Shown here: piece after piece, positions 43,752 to 55,104 of the stretch
Numbering within the stretch: the stretch's first letter is position 1
How the letters are laid out: each line of letters starts with the position of its first letter
DNA from: Pegoplata infirma
Taxonomy: Eukaryota; Arthropoda; Insecta; Diptera; Anthomyiidae
Assembly (NCBI GenBank): GCA_963921195.1
Contig: OY992539.1
Span: 38,531,754 to 38,595,753 of the forward strand
Direction: 5' to 3'
Length of the DNA stretch: 64,000 bases
Translations under genes and position numbers: made by a program
Notes under the pieces: model-generated
The model's database searches: none
Told to the model about the DNA's origin: nothing
Seen by the model: only the letters and a program-made list of their open reading frames with translations

Positions 43752-44840
43752 TATGAGGCATTCCACACCAAATGTCCCGCTACAGAAAAACATGTGTCCC
43801 GTAAATTTCTGAATAGGTTGTTTGGATAGCCCTATATGTAACTAAGAAAATTGCGTTTTTGGTTTTTCAAATTTTCGAAAACTGGGCTTAGGAGGCGTGG
43901 TCAAATATTGGAAAGATGGTAAAATTAGTGGCGAGTTGCCTTGATTAAATATTTATCACATTAATACGGAATGCAGCACAATGTCAAAAATTTACGTTCT
44001 TATATAGTTTTGTATGGGCTATCGATTAAAATTTTTTGTTTTGGAAAATTTTCAGAACCTGTTCTGAAATTTTCCATTTTTTAAAAAAGTAAATTTATCA
44101 AAAATCCGGCCACTTTTTTTTTCTTTTTTATTTATTTTTTTAAAAGTTTAGATGTTTGTCCATCCACACAAAAAAAATCAGAAACACGTTCATCTTTTTT
44201 TTCGAGAAAATCGCATTTGAACTTTAAATTTCATAAAAATTTTGTTATTTGCTTGTATTTCTTTGTTTTAAAGTTGCGAATGAGTAATATTAATTGCATA
44301 AATATTCGTCATACGCTCTGTTGACACAAGAAAATACAAGCAAATTACAAAATTGTTATGAAATTTAAAATTCAAATGCGATTTTCTCGAAAAAAACGAA
44401 AAATACATTTCTGATTTTTTTTGTGTGGATGGACAAACATCTAAACTTTAAAAAAAAAATTAAAAAAAAGAAAAAAAAAGTGGCCGGATTTTTGATAAAT
44501 TGACTTTTTTAAAAAATGGAAAATTTCAGAACGGGTTCTGAAAATTTTTCTTGGAAGAAAATTTTATTCGATAGCCCATACGAAACTATATAAAAATGTA
44601 AATTTTTAAGATTGTGGTGCATTTCGTTTTAATGTGATAAATATTTAATCAAGGCAACTCGCCACAAATTTGACCATTTTTCCAATATTTGACCACGCCT
44701 CCTAAGCCCAGTTTTTTAAAAATTGAAAAACCGAAAACGCAATTTTCTAAGTTCCATATAGGGCTATCCATACAAGCTATTCAGAAGTTTATGGTACACG
44801 TGTTTTTTTTCGCTGGACATTTGGTGTGGAATGCCTCATA
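43752..44840. mobile_element. TATGAGGCATTCC element, intact copy (fourth layer)
   Basis: TATGAGGCATTCCACACC and complement, arms of about 290 bp. This is the unbroken relative of 4613-6463. Confidence 0.85.
44050..44556. mobile_element. Palindromic core X (fifth layer)
   Basis: TTCAGAACCTGTTCTGAAAT at the left pairs with TTTCAGAACGGGTTCTGAAA at the right; AATCCGGCCAC / GTGGCCGGATT pair inside. The same core, carrying an extra hAT MITE per arm, forms the centre of the foldback at 39246-42373. Confidence 0.7.
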
Positions 44841-47690
44841 TACGGATGTAAATTCATCACATATTTACTTATCAGTGAGATTTAGATATATATGTAACAT
44901 AATTTTCCAGATATGAGACTTAAAAGAATAATTTCACTATTAATTGAAACTAAATGAAATATATCCTCGTAAATTTTTTATAAATGTAAGTTCCTAAAAG
45001 TTTTCAGTGTACTTCTCAGACGGACATTAGAACACAAAGTTACGTCAGTTTAGACCTTAGTGAGTCATAAAATTTTAAAAGAATTAATACTTTTTTGTTA
45101 AAAATGTTTTTTCAAAACTAAGAAAAATCAGAAAACGATAGTAAAAATCATTAAAAATGTGTTTGCAATGCCTAAGGAAGAGTAAAATAAAGTAAATAGT
45201 TTAAAAAGAGAACCAGAAAGTGGTTTGGACTATTTGTTTATTGCGAAACTTATGGATGGACTTAATATCCTTTTTTAATTTTGTTTATTTCGCCAAAAAT
45301 CCTTTGTAAATTTTGTTCGTATTGTTGGGGTAACTTCCCCCTTCCAAATTCTAGAAACAGGATCAATATTAAATGTGAAGTAACTGCTAGAATTTTAGTT
45401 AAAATAAAAAAATTTAATTAAAATAAAAAAGAAATTTGATTTAGTCTCACTAAATAGTGAAATTATTCTTTTAAGTCTCATATCTGAAAAAATATGTCAC
45501 ATATATATTTAAATCTCACTGACAAGTGAATATGTGTTAAATTTACATCTGTATAAAAAATTTTTAATGCATTTGAAAGAACAAATTCTTATTTGTTTTT
45601 TTTGAAATTCATCTTTTTGCCCGCCAAAAAAAAAGCGCCTAGTACTTTTTTTTCTTTTTTGGCTCATTTTCTTTTTTTATAGCCCAAAAACATAATCCGC
45701 TTAAAAATTGGAGTAACACCAAAATTTTATTTAAATCCTCTCCAGGGCACCGTGCGAAATATCGGTCTGGGACCCTATAAAGTAAATATATTCATGATGC
45801 CCGATCGATTTTAAGCCATTCTAGCGATGTCCGTCTGTCCGTCTGTCTGTGGAAAGTGCTCTCGCGGACAAAATATTGCACAGAGATGACTGAAACTTAA
45901 CATTTTTATTGGAAGTTCTCCCGAGAAGTTTGGTATTGCATTTGAGCGATATCGGTTTAGCGGTTCAAAAGTTATGAACGAAAATGTAAGCACACCTCAA
46001 AAATTTCAGTACATTCAACATAACCTAAAAATACAAAATGCTTTAATTCGGCTTCTGGTTGACATATGTTAACATAATTGAACAACAAATGGTATTTAAA
46101 AAAATACGAACACATTTTTTGACCAAAAAAGATAAAAATCGCGGATTTTTTTTTACCAAAATTTTTTTTCGCGGAAAATTTTTTTTTAAATTTTTTTTTT
46201 TCAAAAGTAATTTCCTTTTAAATACAGTTGTTTGCAATAATCTTTTTGAAATTGAGGAGGGTATCACTACATTCGGCAAGGCCGAATTTAACTTTTTTAC
46301 TTGTTTTTTTGTAAAATTATCTTAGAAATTTGTAAAATTACAAAAAAATTTGAAAATTACAAAAAAAAATGTAAATTTAGATACAAATTTGTTTGTTAAA
46401 AAACAAGGAAAACTGTCAAATATTGGTCAAATGGACTTTTCTTAGTAATTTGACAAAGTTTTTTTTTTGTGTATATGCATATTAAGGGTGGGATAGTGTT
46501 GTGTGAGATTTTAAGCAGCAATATTTGGAAGCGCTAGAACCGCTCATTTTGTGAGGTTGGTAAAAAAGTGTATGAGCCAAAAAATGGGGGAGGTCGGATA
46601 GGATCTAGGGGTCGCTCATCGGGGTCAAAGTTGGGCGTAGAGGGGAAAAAATCCACAAAAAGCCCCAAAACTCCCCTGGTTTTGCTCCTAGAGGGGTCAA
46701 ATGTGAGACCGGCCCCCATTATTTTTTCCCCCTAAACACTTTTGCCAAACATACCTAAGCCCTATCTCAAATCCCTAAGGGGGGTCCCATACAAAGTTTC
46801 AATTTTTAAAAAATCTTGCTCCTACCGCTCTAGCTGTCCTAGAAGTCACCCTAGAGGAATCAAATGTATGACCGACCCCCAATATTTTTTCAACCCCAAC
46901 ATTTTCTTAGAACATACCTACCCCCTATCTTCAATCCTTAGGGTGGTCCCCATACATTTTTTTTATTTTTTCTTAAATTGTCATATTAAATCAGCTCCTA
47001 CCGGTCCAATGGTGCCTCCTAGAGGGGTCATTATCAAGACCAACCCCCATTAATTTTTAGCCCCCAACACTTCTTCTGAACATACCAATTCCATATCTCC
47101 AATTCCTAAGGGGTTACCCAAACAAAATGACATTTTTGTAAAACTTGCTCTCACCGCTCTAAGTATCGCAGGGGTGACCCTAGAGAAGTTAAATGTGTGA
47201 CCTACCCCCAATATTTTTTCAGCCCCAACATTTTCCCCAAACAAACCTACCCTCTATTTTAAAGCCTTATTTTTTAATTTTTTTTTATAAAATCTGCGCC
47301 TACCGCTCCCATTCTGCCTTTTAGGAACGGTAAATGCAGACTGACCCTCATTAATTTTTGCCCCCTACATTTTTTCTGAACATACCTACGCCGTATTTCC
47401 ACTTTGTAGGGGTGCTCCCCTGGGGAAAACTAAATTAGTAATGTATGTAGAGAAGTCAAATGTATGACCTGCCCATATATTTTTTTAGCCAAAACATTTT
47501 CTTCAAACATACCTACCCTCTATCTTCAAGGTGTTACCCCACAATTTTTTTATTTATTTTATCGAGAAATCCGAGGTCTTTAATTTGTAATTTAATAGTA
47601 ACTTTTGTTAAGCGTAAAAAAATATTTTTTTTAACTTGAAAATAATAAAAAATGATAAATAATATAACTATACATCAAATTAGTTTATTT

Positions 47691-48899
47691 TTATCGTGTG
47701 ATGGATATTGTTTCCGATTTTCGGCCACGACCTGAAGCAAAACTATTTTTTTCCTCCTCGTTACGGCACAACACGTTGTTATAGTCTTCTATTAATTTTA
47801 AGCCTCTTTCGGCAGCGTCGTTGACAACATGTAATTTACGTAATATTTGCAGCGCTCGCTGGTAGTCCTGACGATTTTCCCAAGTATTTGGATCGGAAGC
47901 AATGAAATGGTTGTTATTCCGAAGCGTGCAAAAAATTTTGGAGTCTCAGGTGTGACGTAGTGGCTTAAATGAGTTTTCATGAGTTTTGGAGTCTCAGGTG
48001 TGACGTAGTGGCTTAAATGAGTTTTCATGAGTTCTTGATTCACTTGTTTCGATGCCATGTTAATTCTTTTCACACCTTCGAATCCAACAACATGTACTGG
48101 AGGATTACAATCCTTGTTGCCACTGTCGCCGCTATCCTCTGAGGCATCTTCTTCCCCGATATCATCGTCTTATTCTTCCTCGCTGTCTTCGTTAGACGGT
48201 TCGTCCATCTCATCGTCAGATAACTCTTCCTCCAATTCCTCTTTCTCTTCTTCAAATATACGAATTGCATTCGACATTTTTCGTTTTATTTCACAAGAGA
48301 TATTCGGATCAAATAGTGCGAGAGCAACATCTTCGCCACTGAGATACCAGAGATGTCCACAGAATCTCTTGACCAATCGTTGCGACAGAATCTTATCAAT
48401 TGAAGCATAATTGGCAATCGCTTTCAAAAAATTCAAATCATTATTTGAAGCTTCTATTGCTTTGGTAGCGCTAAACCAAGCTTTTACGTAAATTGTTATG
48501 ATGAAAACGGTCACATCAAGAAGTGCATTTAATTCTTTTTTGGCCAAACCGATATATTTTCGGAACAAAAACATTTTTAGGCAATATATGCCTTTTGCCA
48601 TCCATCGAGCATGACTGATGGGTCCTGGTGGGCTAAAATGCTTATTAGGAATATTTTCGCCAAGGTATAATAAAACAATTTCATGAAACTCCTTGTAGTC
48701 GTCTCTGGGTTGCTTTTCTTTTATTTGAGCCCAACAAAACAACTTGATGTCAGTTTGGACTTGAGCTGGTATGTTGCCTGCCACTTCCTTCCACAAAGAC
48801 TGTACGGTTTGTCTTTTATATTTTCCCACTGCTCTTTAAAACGCGCAAACATTAGCACTCCTGGTCTAGACGCTTTGCCGAATTTGGTTTCAAACACTT
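47691..48899 (-). pseudogene. Transposase-like protein, C-terminal half, frameshifted
   Basis: Reading begins at the arm border (48899) with VFETKFGKASRPGVLMFARF. A frameshift near 48825 leads to the main frame (to 48170), with PRDDYKEFHEIVLLYLG, HARWMAKGIYCLKMFLFR, YVKAWFSATKAIEASNNDL, HLWYLSGEDVALALFD and an acidic tail. A nonsense codon at 48170-48172 is followed in the same frame by more acidic sequence and a 16-codon tandem duplication (47941-48036). Another shift near 47935, in an A/T run, gives NNHFIASDPNTWENRQDYQ, VVNDAAERGLKLIEDYNNVL and a TAA at 47691-47693. From memory these blocks resemble a widespread family of uncharacterised invertebrate proteins from multicopy elements; I cannot name the superfamily. 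The N-terminal half, where a catalytic core would be expected, is missing. Confidence 0.75.
47941..48036. repeat. 48-bp tandem duplication inside the transposase-like gene
   Basis: GAGTCTCAGGTGTGACGTAG and the following bases occur twice, offset by 48 bp, adding 16 in-frame residues. The two copies are nearly identical, so the duplication is recent. Confidence 0.93.
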
Positions 48900-49868
48900 A
48901 GTTTTCCCCAGGGGAGCACCCCTACAAAGTGTAAATACGGCGTAGGTATGTTCAGAAAAAATGTAGGGGGCAAAAATTAATGGGGGTCAGTCTGCATTTC
49001 CCGTCCCTAAAAGGCACAGTGGGAGCGGTAGGCGCAAATTTTATAAAATAAATTAAAAAAAAAAAATTGTGTGGGGACACCCTTAAGGCTTAAAAATAGA
49101 GGGTAGGTTTTTTTGGGGAAAATGTTGGGGCTGAAAAAATATTGGGGGTCGGTCACACATTTAACTTCTCTAGGGTCACCCCTGCGATAGTTAGAGCGGT
49201 GGGAGCAAGATTTACAAAAATGTCGTTTTGTGTGGGAGACCCCTTAGGAATTGGAGATATGGAATTGGTACGTTCAGAAGAAGTGTTGGGGGCTAAAAAT
49301 TAATGGGGGTTGGTCTTAATAATGACCCCTCTAGGAGGCACCATTGGACCGGTAGGAGCTGATTTAATATGACAATTCAAGAAAAAATAAAAAAAAATGC
49401 ATGGGGACCACCCTAAGGATTGAAGATAGGGGGTAGGTATGTTCTAAGAAAATGTTGGGGTTGAAAAAATATTGGGGGTCGGTCATACATTTGATTCCTC
49501 TAGGGTGACTTCTAGGACAGCTAGAGCGGTAGGAGCAAGATTTTTTTAAAATTGAACCTTTGTATGGGACCCCCCTTAGGGATTGGAGATAGGGCTTAGG
49601 TATGTTTGGCAAAAGTGTTCAGGGGGAAAAAATAATGGGGGCCGGTCTCACATTTGACCCCTCTAGGAGCAAAACCAGGGGAGTTTTGGGGCTTTTTGTG
49701 GATTTTTTCCCCTCTACGCCCAACTTTGACCCCGATGAGCGACCCCTAGATCCTATCCGATCTGCCCCATTTTTTTGCCCATGCATTTTTTTTACGAACC
49801 TCACAAAATAAGCGGTTCTAGCGTATCGAAATCGAAAACTCGTGCACTATCCCACCCCTAATGCATAT

Positions 49869-51120
49869 ATTGATTCATAATCGATTCTTAGTAGCTCAAG
49901 CCATTACTTGGACCCAGGGGACCAGAAAATATATTGTTTTGGTCCACCCCTTTTTGTGGGCATGGATATTAAAAAATAATTAAAATAATTATGAAATTTT
50001 GAAAGTCCAGGGTACAAAAAATGCACATAGAAACGACTTTCTTGTCAGTGGAGAGTATAAAAAAAAATATCAAAATACTTTTCAATCATAGTGTAAACCC
50101 CAGCAAAATAATATATACATAAAGCAACACGCACGCATATATTTAGTTTAGTTCCATTTCAGATTTGTTTTTTGTATTTTTATTAATCGAGGTGTGGGGC
50201 ATATATGTCTGTATAAATGTTCCTTCGCATGTGTTTATGTATGTAATATTTTTGCGGTGACTGGTGGCGCCCCCAGTGACAGCTATAATTTCTGTCATAA
50301 CAAATTCCTACGATTGAAGGCCAAACAGCATCGGCAGTAAGACACCAAATGTCGGATTTTTTTTTCTGTTTTTTTTTTGCATTCAGTCGTTCCTGTTTTC
50401 TTTGTTTTTTTTTGTGAATTTCCAACCATCCATACCAAAAATTGGGTGTTTTGTTTCCGTTTATATTGTTAAAGATGAAGAGCATGGTTAGTTATTAGGG
50501 GAGTGGGTTCGTGGGACGCTGGGGGGAGGGCTTGGGTAGGTGGTGCTAGTAATATTTTGTATTTTTTGTGTTATTTGTTGGACATTTGACTAGGGTTACT
50601 GTGCCGGATTTATGCACAAACATAAATGCGACAATAATTTATGGCTTACACGCAAAAAACAAAAAAAAAAAAACTTTTTTTTTAGTTCATTCGATTTGTT
50701 TTCAGCTACGAAATTTGTTACGTATTACTTTCTATTTTTAAATAGAAATTACCCTACAAAATAAAATTAAATTTAAATTTTTGGGATATTTTGAAATAAT
50801 CAGGAGATATGAAATTGTGATATGCAACATATTTTAAAACTCTCCACTTTCAAGGGAGGTCTTTCACAGGGCGCCCACCGCTTCTCCTGAAACTTGTGTG
50901 TGGGAAAGAGAGGAGGAAAATAAGATTAAAAGGGAGGGGAAAAACGAGATTTTTTTTTCGTTTTTGAGGATTTTTCCCAATTCTTCAATGGAAACTATAT
51001 GAACAATTCATACATATCGAAAGGGTTTTTGATGGTATATCCAATATTGTTAAGGGCTTTTTTACATTGTGAAGAGTATCCATTTATTCGGCTTGGCCGA
51101 TTTTAACTTTTTCATTTGTT
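49869..51120. other. Mixed spacer with partial mini-me-type ends
   Basis: A GGAGAGTATAAAA end near 50050-50060 and a GGCTTGGCCGATTTTAACTT end near 51090-51115. Between them 50150-50560 is low-repeat, including a CTGGTGGCGCCCCCAGTGAC word at 50261-50280. A half-arm of the 52720-53298 element lies at 50845-51000. No gene recognised. Confidence 0.45.
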
Positions 51121-52719
51121 ATTTTTTTTTTATTTTTTATATTTTTGAATTTAGTTTATTATACATACAGTCATATATTTTTATATATTTTCTGGTTATT
51201 TGTAGAAAATTGTATTCATATTTATGTTTTTATGTTATAGTTTTTTTTTTTTATATTTATTTATACGGTTGTTTTAGATGTCATACTGTGAATATAATTA
51301 ATTTATGAAATGGTTGACATTTGATTACTTTTTTTTCGTTGTTGTTTTTCTATTCTAAAAACTATTTTGCATAAATTTGATTTTTATATATTTCGGGTTT
51401 TGTTGGAAAAACGATATTTATACATTAAATTGTAATTAATTTTAGTAGAAAGATTGAGGGGTGTGTGATAAGTTTTCTTTTTTTGTTATCAGTCCTCCCA
51501 CATCGGGTTTGTATGAATTTAATTTTCTTGGTTTTAAAAGAAATTAGTTTAATTTTTTTTTGGTAAAACGAGAAGTTTTGCTTAAAGTTGTTTGTCGTAA
51601 TTTTCAAAAGTTGTTGAATATAATGAAATCTGCCTTATAATAGTCTGCATTTTAAATAATTTAAAAACGCCTAAATGTAGGCACCATTTTTTATAAAAGT
51701 TTTAAAAACCATTTTTAAAAAATTATAAAACTCCCAAATGTATGCAGCATTATTTGAAATTCCTTAAAATATTAAATTTTTAAGTAACAATTCAAATCAT
51801 ATATCTTTTATGTGATTTAGCTTCTGAGTCTATGATTTTCCAATATATGTTTAGTTTCTTTTTCTTCGGTAACCAGATTTAGCCCTGCGTTCTTAAAAAA
51901 ATGTTCTTCACATTTTTCTCAACCAGTAATTTCTATTTTAAATTATTCCCTCCTAAAGTTGACATGACTAAAGACTATTTTCTTGATTTTCTAAAAATTT
52001 TCCATGTACCACCAAGATTAATAGCTGACTCGTAGCTCATAACCTTAATAAAAATAATAGCTACGATTAGCGAAAATCTCTGCTTACAAAAATAAAAGAA
52101 AAACCAAGGAACGTTTACGTTTTTAAAATAAAATATTATAAATGTACCTTGAATACTTTGTGTTTCTTAAGTACTTGAGATGTAAAATTCTGGACACATT
52201 TTTTTTGGATTTGAAAATTTTTCAGTCTCAGGCAATTCTTTTCGTGATGTACTAGTACTATTACTACTTTGTACTCATCGTCTCATACTTTAAATCAAAA
52301 TGATTGTTAAGGCAAATCCTTTTTGAAAAATGTGTCACTTAAGTGAGTTGAAATAAAAGAAAATGTACAATAATAATAGCATGAATGACATTATGGGGCA
52401 GAAATATAAAAAATTGTAAAAAGTATATTTATTCGATTAGAGTTTTATTCTAGTTCGAGGCCAAAAAATATTTCTATTTGTGATATTGTCATAATAGGGT
52501 ATTTTTAATTTATTGCTTTAAAAAAGTTACTGATCTCATAGTATGTCTGTTCTGATCAGTTTCATCCCCACTAAGGAATCTTCAGCAGACTTAAGAAGAG
52601 ATTAAATAATTTGTAGAGTTCTTATGCCATTTTTAAATAACGATCATATATTTACTGCATGCCTAAAACTATGCTATAAAAAGTTTGGCTTTTTCATAAA
52701 AATCATACGACTCACAACG
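51121..52719. other. Long AT-rich, low-repeat spacer
   Basis: No element ends were found except a half-arm near 52440 similar to 18798-19133. This could be intron or intergenic host DNA. Confidence 0.4.
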
Positions 52720-53298
52720 AAGGTCTTTTACAGGGCACCCACCGAATGTCCTGAAAATTGCACATGGGAAAAGGGGAGGAAAATAAGAGTTACCTGTTTT
52801 TTTTCTTAGCTGCCCGATCTCACATTTAGCGGGTCAAAGAGGAGGGGGAAAAACGGGATTTTTTTTGTTTTTTGAAGATTTTTCACATTTCTTCAAAAGA
52901 AACTATATGAACATTTCTACAGATCGAAAGGTTTTTTAATACCTATGCAATAGTATATCGGTCGTTCCAAATTCGGTATCGTTAAGTCCTTATTTCAAAA
53001 ATGTAAAAACTTTGGAGTAGTTTATATAGAGAGATATATACTTATGTACGACCGCCAAAATCACATATAATAATCTCTATTAAAATTAAACTGACCCGTA
53101 TTTTACGTTTGGCGAAATTCCTGCTGGTTCGATTTTTATTCGAATTTCCCGAAAGACCTAATTTTTTCTTAAGGTGACAACCCTTTTTTAAATTTGAGAT
53201 TGGGCAGCTAAAAAAAAAAACAGGTAACTTTAATTTTTCTCCCCTCATACCCATATGTAAGATTCAGGACAATCGGTGTGTGCCCTGTGAAAGACCTT
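52720..53298. mobile_element. Palindromic MITE, AAGGTCTTTTACAGGGCACC ends
   Basis: AAGGTCTTTTACAGGGCACC pairs with the sequence ending GCCCTGTGAAAGACCTT. TTACCTG-(T)n-AGCTGCCC / GGGCAGCT-(A)n-CAGGTAA pair within. Confidence 0.82.
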
Positions 53299-53640
53299 CT
53301 TTGTCAGTGGTATGGCTTAACTAATAGCAAAAATTCGGTGAGCACTTTCGAGCTGATAACGTGAAAAATTATAAAAAAAATGTTGGAAGGTACTTTTAGT
53401 CCTCTACAAGCAAGTTAGTTCGCAGTTTTTGGAAAAAAAATGAAATTAAAAATTTTGTAAAATAAAGCTTATTGGGGAAAAAAACTCCAAACAAATTTTA
53501 ACTGATCAGTTCAGGTTTACTCCCCTGAAAATTGCGAGATAGGCGTGTTTAGTTCGGGAATGGGCAAAATCGGGCCAGGGGGAAAAAGTTCCCCCTTAAC
53601 GAACTAAAAAACCGCTTAGAAAACGCCATTTTTACATTTT

Positions 53641-54274
53641 TTTGCGTTTTTGTTAAACAAATTAAACCTTTTTGTGTCAGAAGGAGTTTAAACTCCTGCG
53701 CTTAGAACCAGGAGGCTGGAAAATTTATTTTTTTTCTGCCCTCCCCCTTTTGTGGGCGTGGATTTAAAAAAATCATTAAAATAATGAAAAAATTGTATTA
53801 ATAAATTGCAAAACGCGTAATAAAAAAATCCCCTCAAAAAAACGACCCTGGATTTTTTTTGTAAGTTTTAACATGTTGGAGGGTATCAAAGATTCGGCAT
53901 AGCCGAATTTAACTATCTCACTTGTAACATAATTTTTTACCATTTTTGTTAAACAAATGAAACGTTTTTGTGTCAGAAGGAGTTTAAACTCCTGCACTTA
54001 GATCCAGGGGGCTGGAATGTTTTTTTTTGCCCGCCCCCTTTTGTGGGCGTGGATTAAAAAAAATCATTAAAATAATGAGAAAATGGTATTACTTAATTGA
54101 AAAAAACATAATAAATAAATTAGTTAACATTTACAGCGATGGGTAAAGTATCCCCCACCACCCCCACCGAGCCGCCCCCCGCAATAAAAAACGACCCTGG
54201 ATTTTTTTTATATGTTTAACCATGTAGGAGGGTATCAAAGATTCGGCATAGCCGAATTTAACACTCTCACTTGT
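53641..54274. repeat. Tandem pair of ~300-bp mini-me-type 3' ends
   Basis: GTGTCAGAAGGAGTTTAAAC, then GGAGGCTGG or GGGGGCTGG, CCCCCTTTTGTGGGCGTGG and the end GATTCGGCATAGCCGAATTT, occur twice, at 53641-53929 and 53937-54274. The second copy contains an extra C-rich patch (CCCCCACCACCCCCACCGAG). Confidence 0.82.
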
Positions 54275-54878
54275 TTTGGTTTTTTCGGTACGAAATCTTA
54301 AGTTAAGCTAAATTTTAAAATTTTAGAGAAATAATAAAGAGAAAATAAATCACGCAAACTCACGCAAAAAAATCGACTCACCCAAAAATCTTACTCACGC
54401 ACACTCACTCACGCAGTTTTTTTCTTCACTCACACTTACTCACAATCACGTGAATAAAATTGAATTCAGTCACACTCACGAGTGATTCACGTGGATCACG
54501 CTCTAATCTGTTCATGTGCCCTTCCTAATTCAAATGGGATTAATGCCGAATTAAGTTCAGCAAAAATAAAAATAAAAAATTTGCGTGTATTTGTATCCGC
54601 GAAGTGCAAAAAATTAGTATTAGTAAAATGTGTATCAAAAATTTGATAAAATAAAGCGTTCCAGCAAAAACTAGGTAATGAGTACTCATTCCCAATTGGG
54701 TTACCTGGTAATAAGTACTAATTACTCTCTGCGTTACTTTATACCCCAAAAAAAAGGCCTTAATATGTCACTAAATTTGCAATTTGAATTTTAAAAATCA
54801 GTTAAGTTTCATAAAAAATATTTTACGAATAATTTTAGTCTTAACAGTTTTTCTCTCATTTAATAAGAGCATCTAAAC
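54275..54878. other. Spacer with a decayed CTCAC-rich hAT MITE
   Basis: 54330-54527 shares CTCACGCAAAAAAATCGACT, CAATCACGTGAATAAAATTG and related words with the MITEs in the foldback arms, but its ends are degraded. Confidence 0.6.
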
Positions 54879-55104
54879 TAGAGTTTGCAAAACGATTAAA
54901 ATCGTAATCGTAGTCGCGATTAATCGCGCCAATTAATCGTAATCGTAATCGGCAAAAAAGTCATGCGATTACGAATAATCATTTTCTACGAAATTCACTG
55001 TTTTTAAAACGATTTTAAAATGTGTAATCTTTGAAAACTTACATAAAAACAAATTTGGATTTTTAAAAAAAGTTCAATACCATATATATCTTGCCATATA
55101 TATA

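Larger units (their letters stand above)
43554..45754. mobile_element. 2.2-kb element with CACGGTGCCCTGGA ends (third layer)
   Basis: About 200-bp inverted arms (43554-43752; 45553-45754) start CACGGTGCCCTGGATAGGAT and carry the TACTAGGCGCTCTTTT / AAAGCGCCTAGTA pair. It is flanked by CGAA on both sides (43550-43553, 45755-45758), and the unbroken CATCGAAATATT occurs in other mini-me copies. The target duplication is therefore 4 bp. Noncoding. Confidence 0.88.
43491..46303. mobile_element. Mini-me-like repeat, copy 7 (second layer)
   Basis: Starts ATACCCTCCACTTAGTGATA. Resumes at 45755 with CGAAATATCGGTCTGGGACC and the GTCY run (about 45829-45850), and ends with hairpin TTCGGCAAGGCCGAA and ACTTTTTTACTTG. 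Confidence 0.85.
43299..46471. mobile_element. Outermost layer of a five-level nest: TA-flanked CACATTTTTT element
   Basis: TA-CACATTTTTTAATATAAATC on the left (to 43490) and the right remainder 46304-46471, ending TTTTTTTTGTG-TA. Its GTAATTTTACAAGC and GGCGCAATTAAAAC blocks match 12.8-13.1 kb and 59.6-59.9 kb. Confidence 0.7.
46483..49861. mobile_element. 3.4-kb DNA transposon with ~0.95-kb inverted arms and a broken transposase-like gene
   Basis: TAAGGGTGGGATAGTG at the left, CACTATCCCACCCCTAA at the right, flanked by TGCATAT (46476-46482 and 49862-49868), so a 6-7-bp duplication. Arms 46483-47437 and 48900-49861 consist of related ~220-bp modules (TAATGGGGGTCGGTC, GGCACCATTGGACCGGTAGG) that mirror each other closely. 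The gene occupies 47691-48899 on the minus strand. Arm modules recur without the gene at 10.1-10.35 kb, 57.0-57.95 kb and 62.8-63.0 kb, so this may be the least incomplete member of a large non-autonomous family. Confidence 0.85.

Noticed and set aside
48057..48410. Ser-rich protein on the plus strand
   Set aside because: It is the antisense of the acidic tail of the transposase-like gene.
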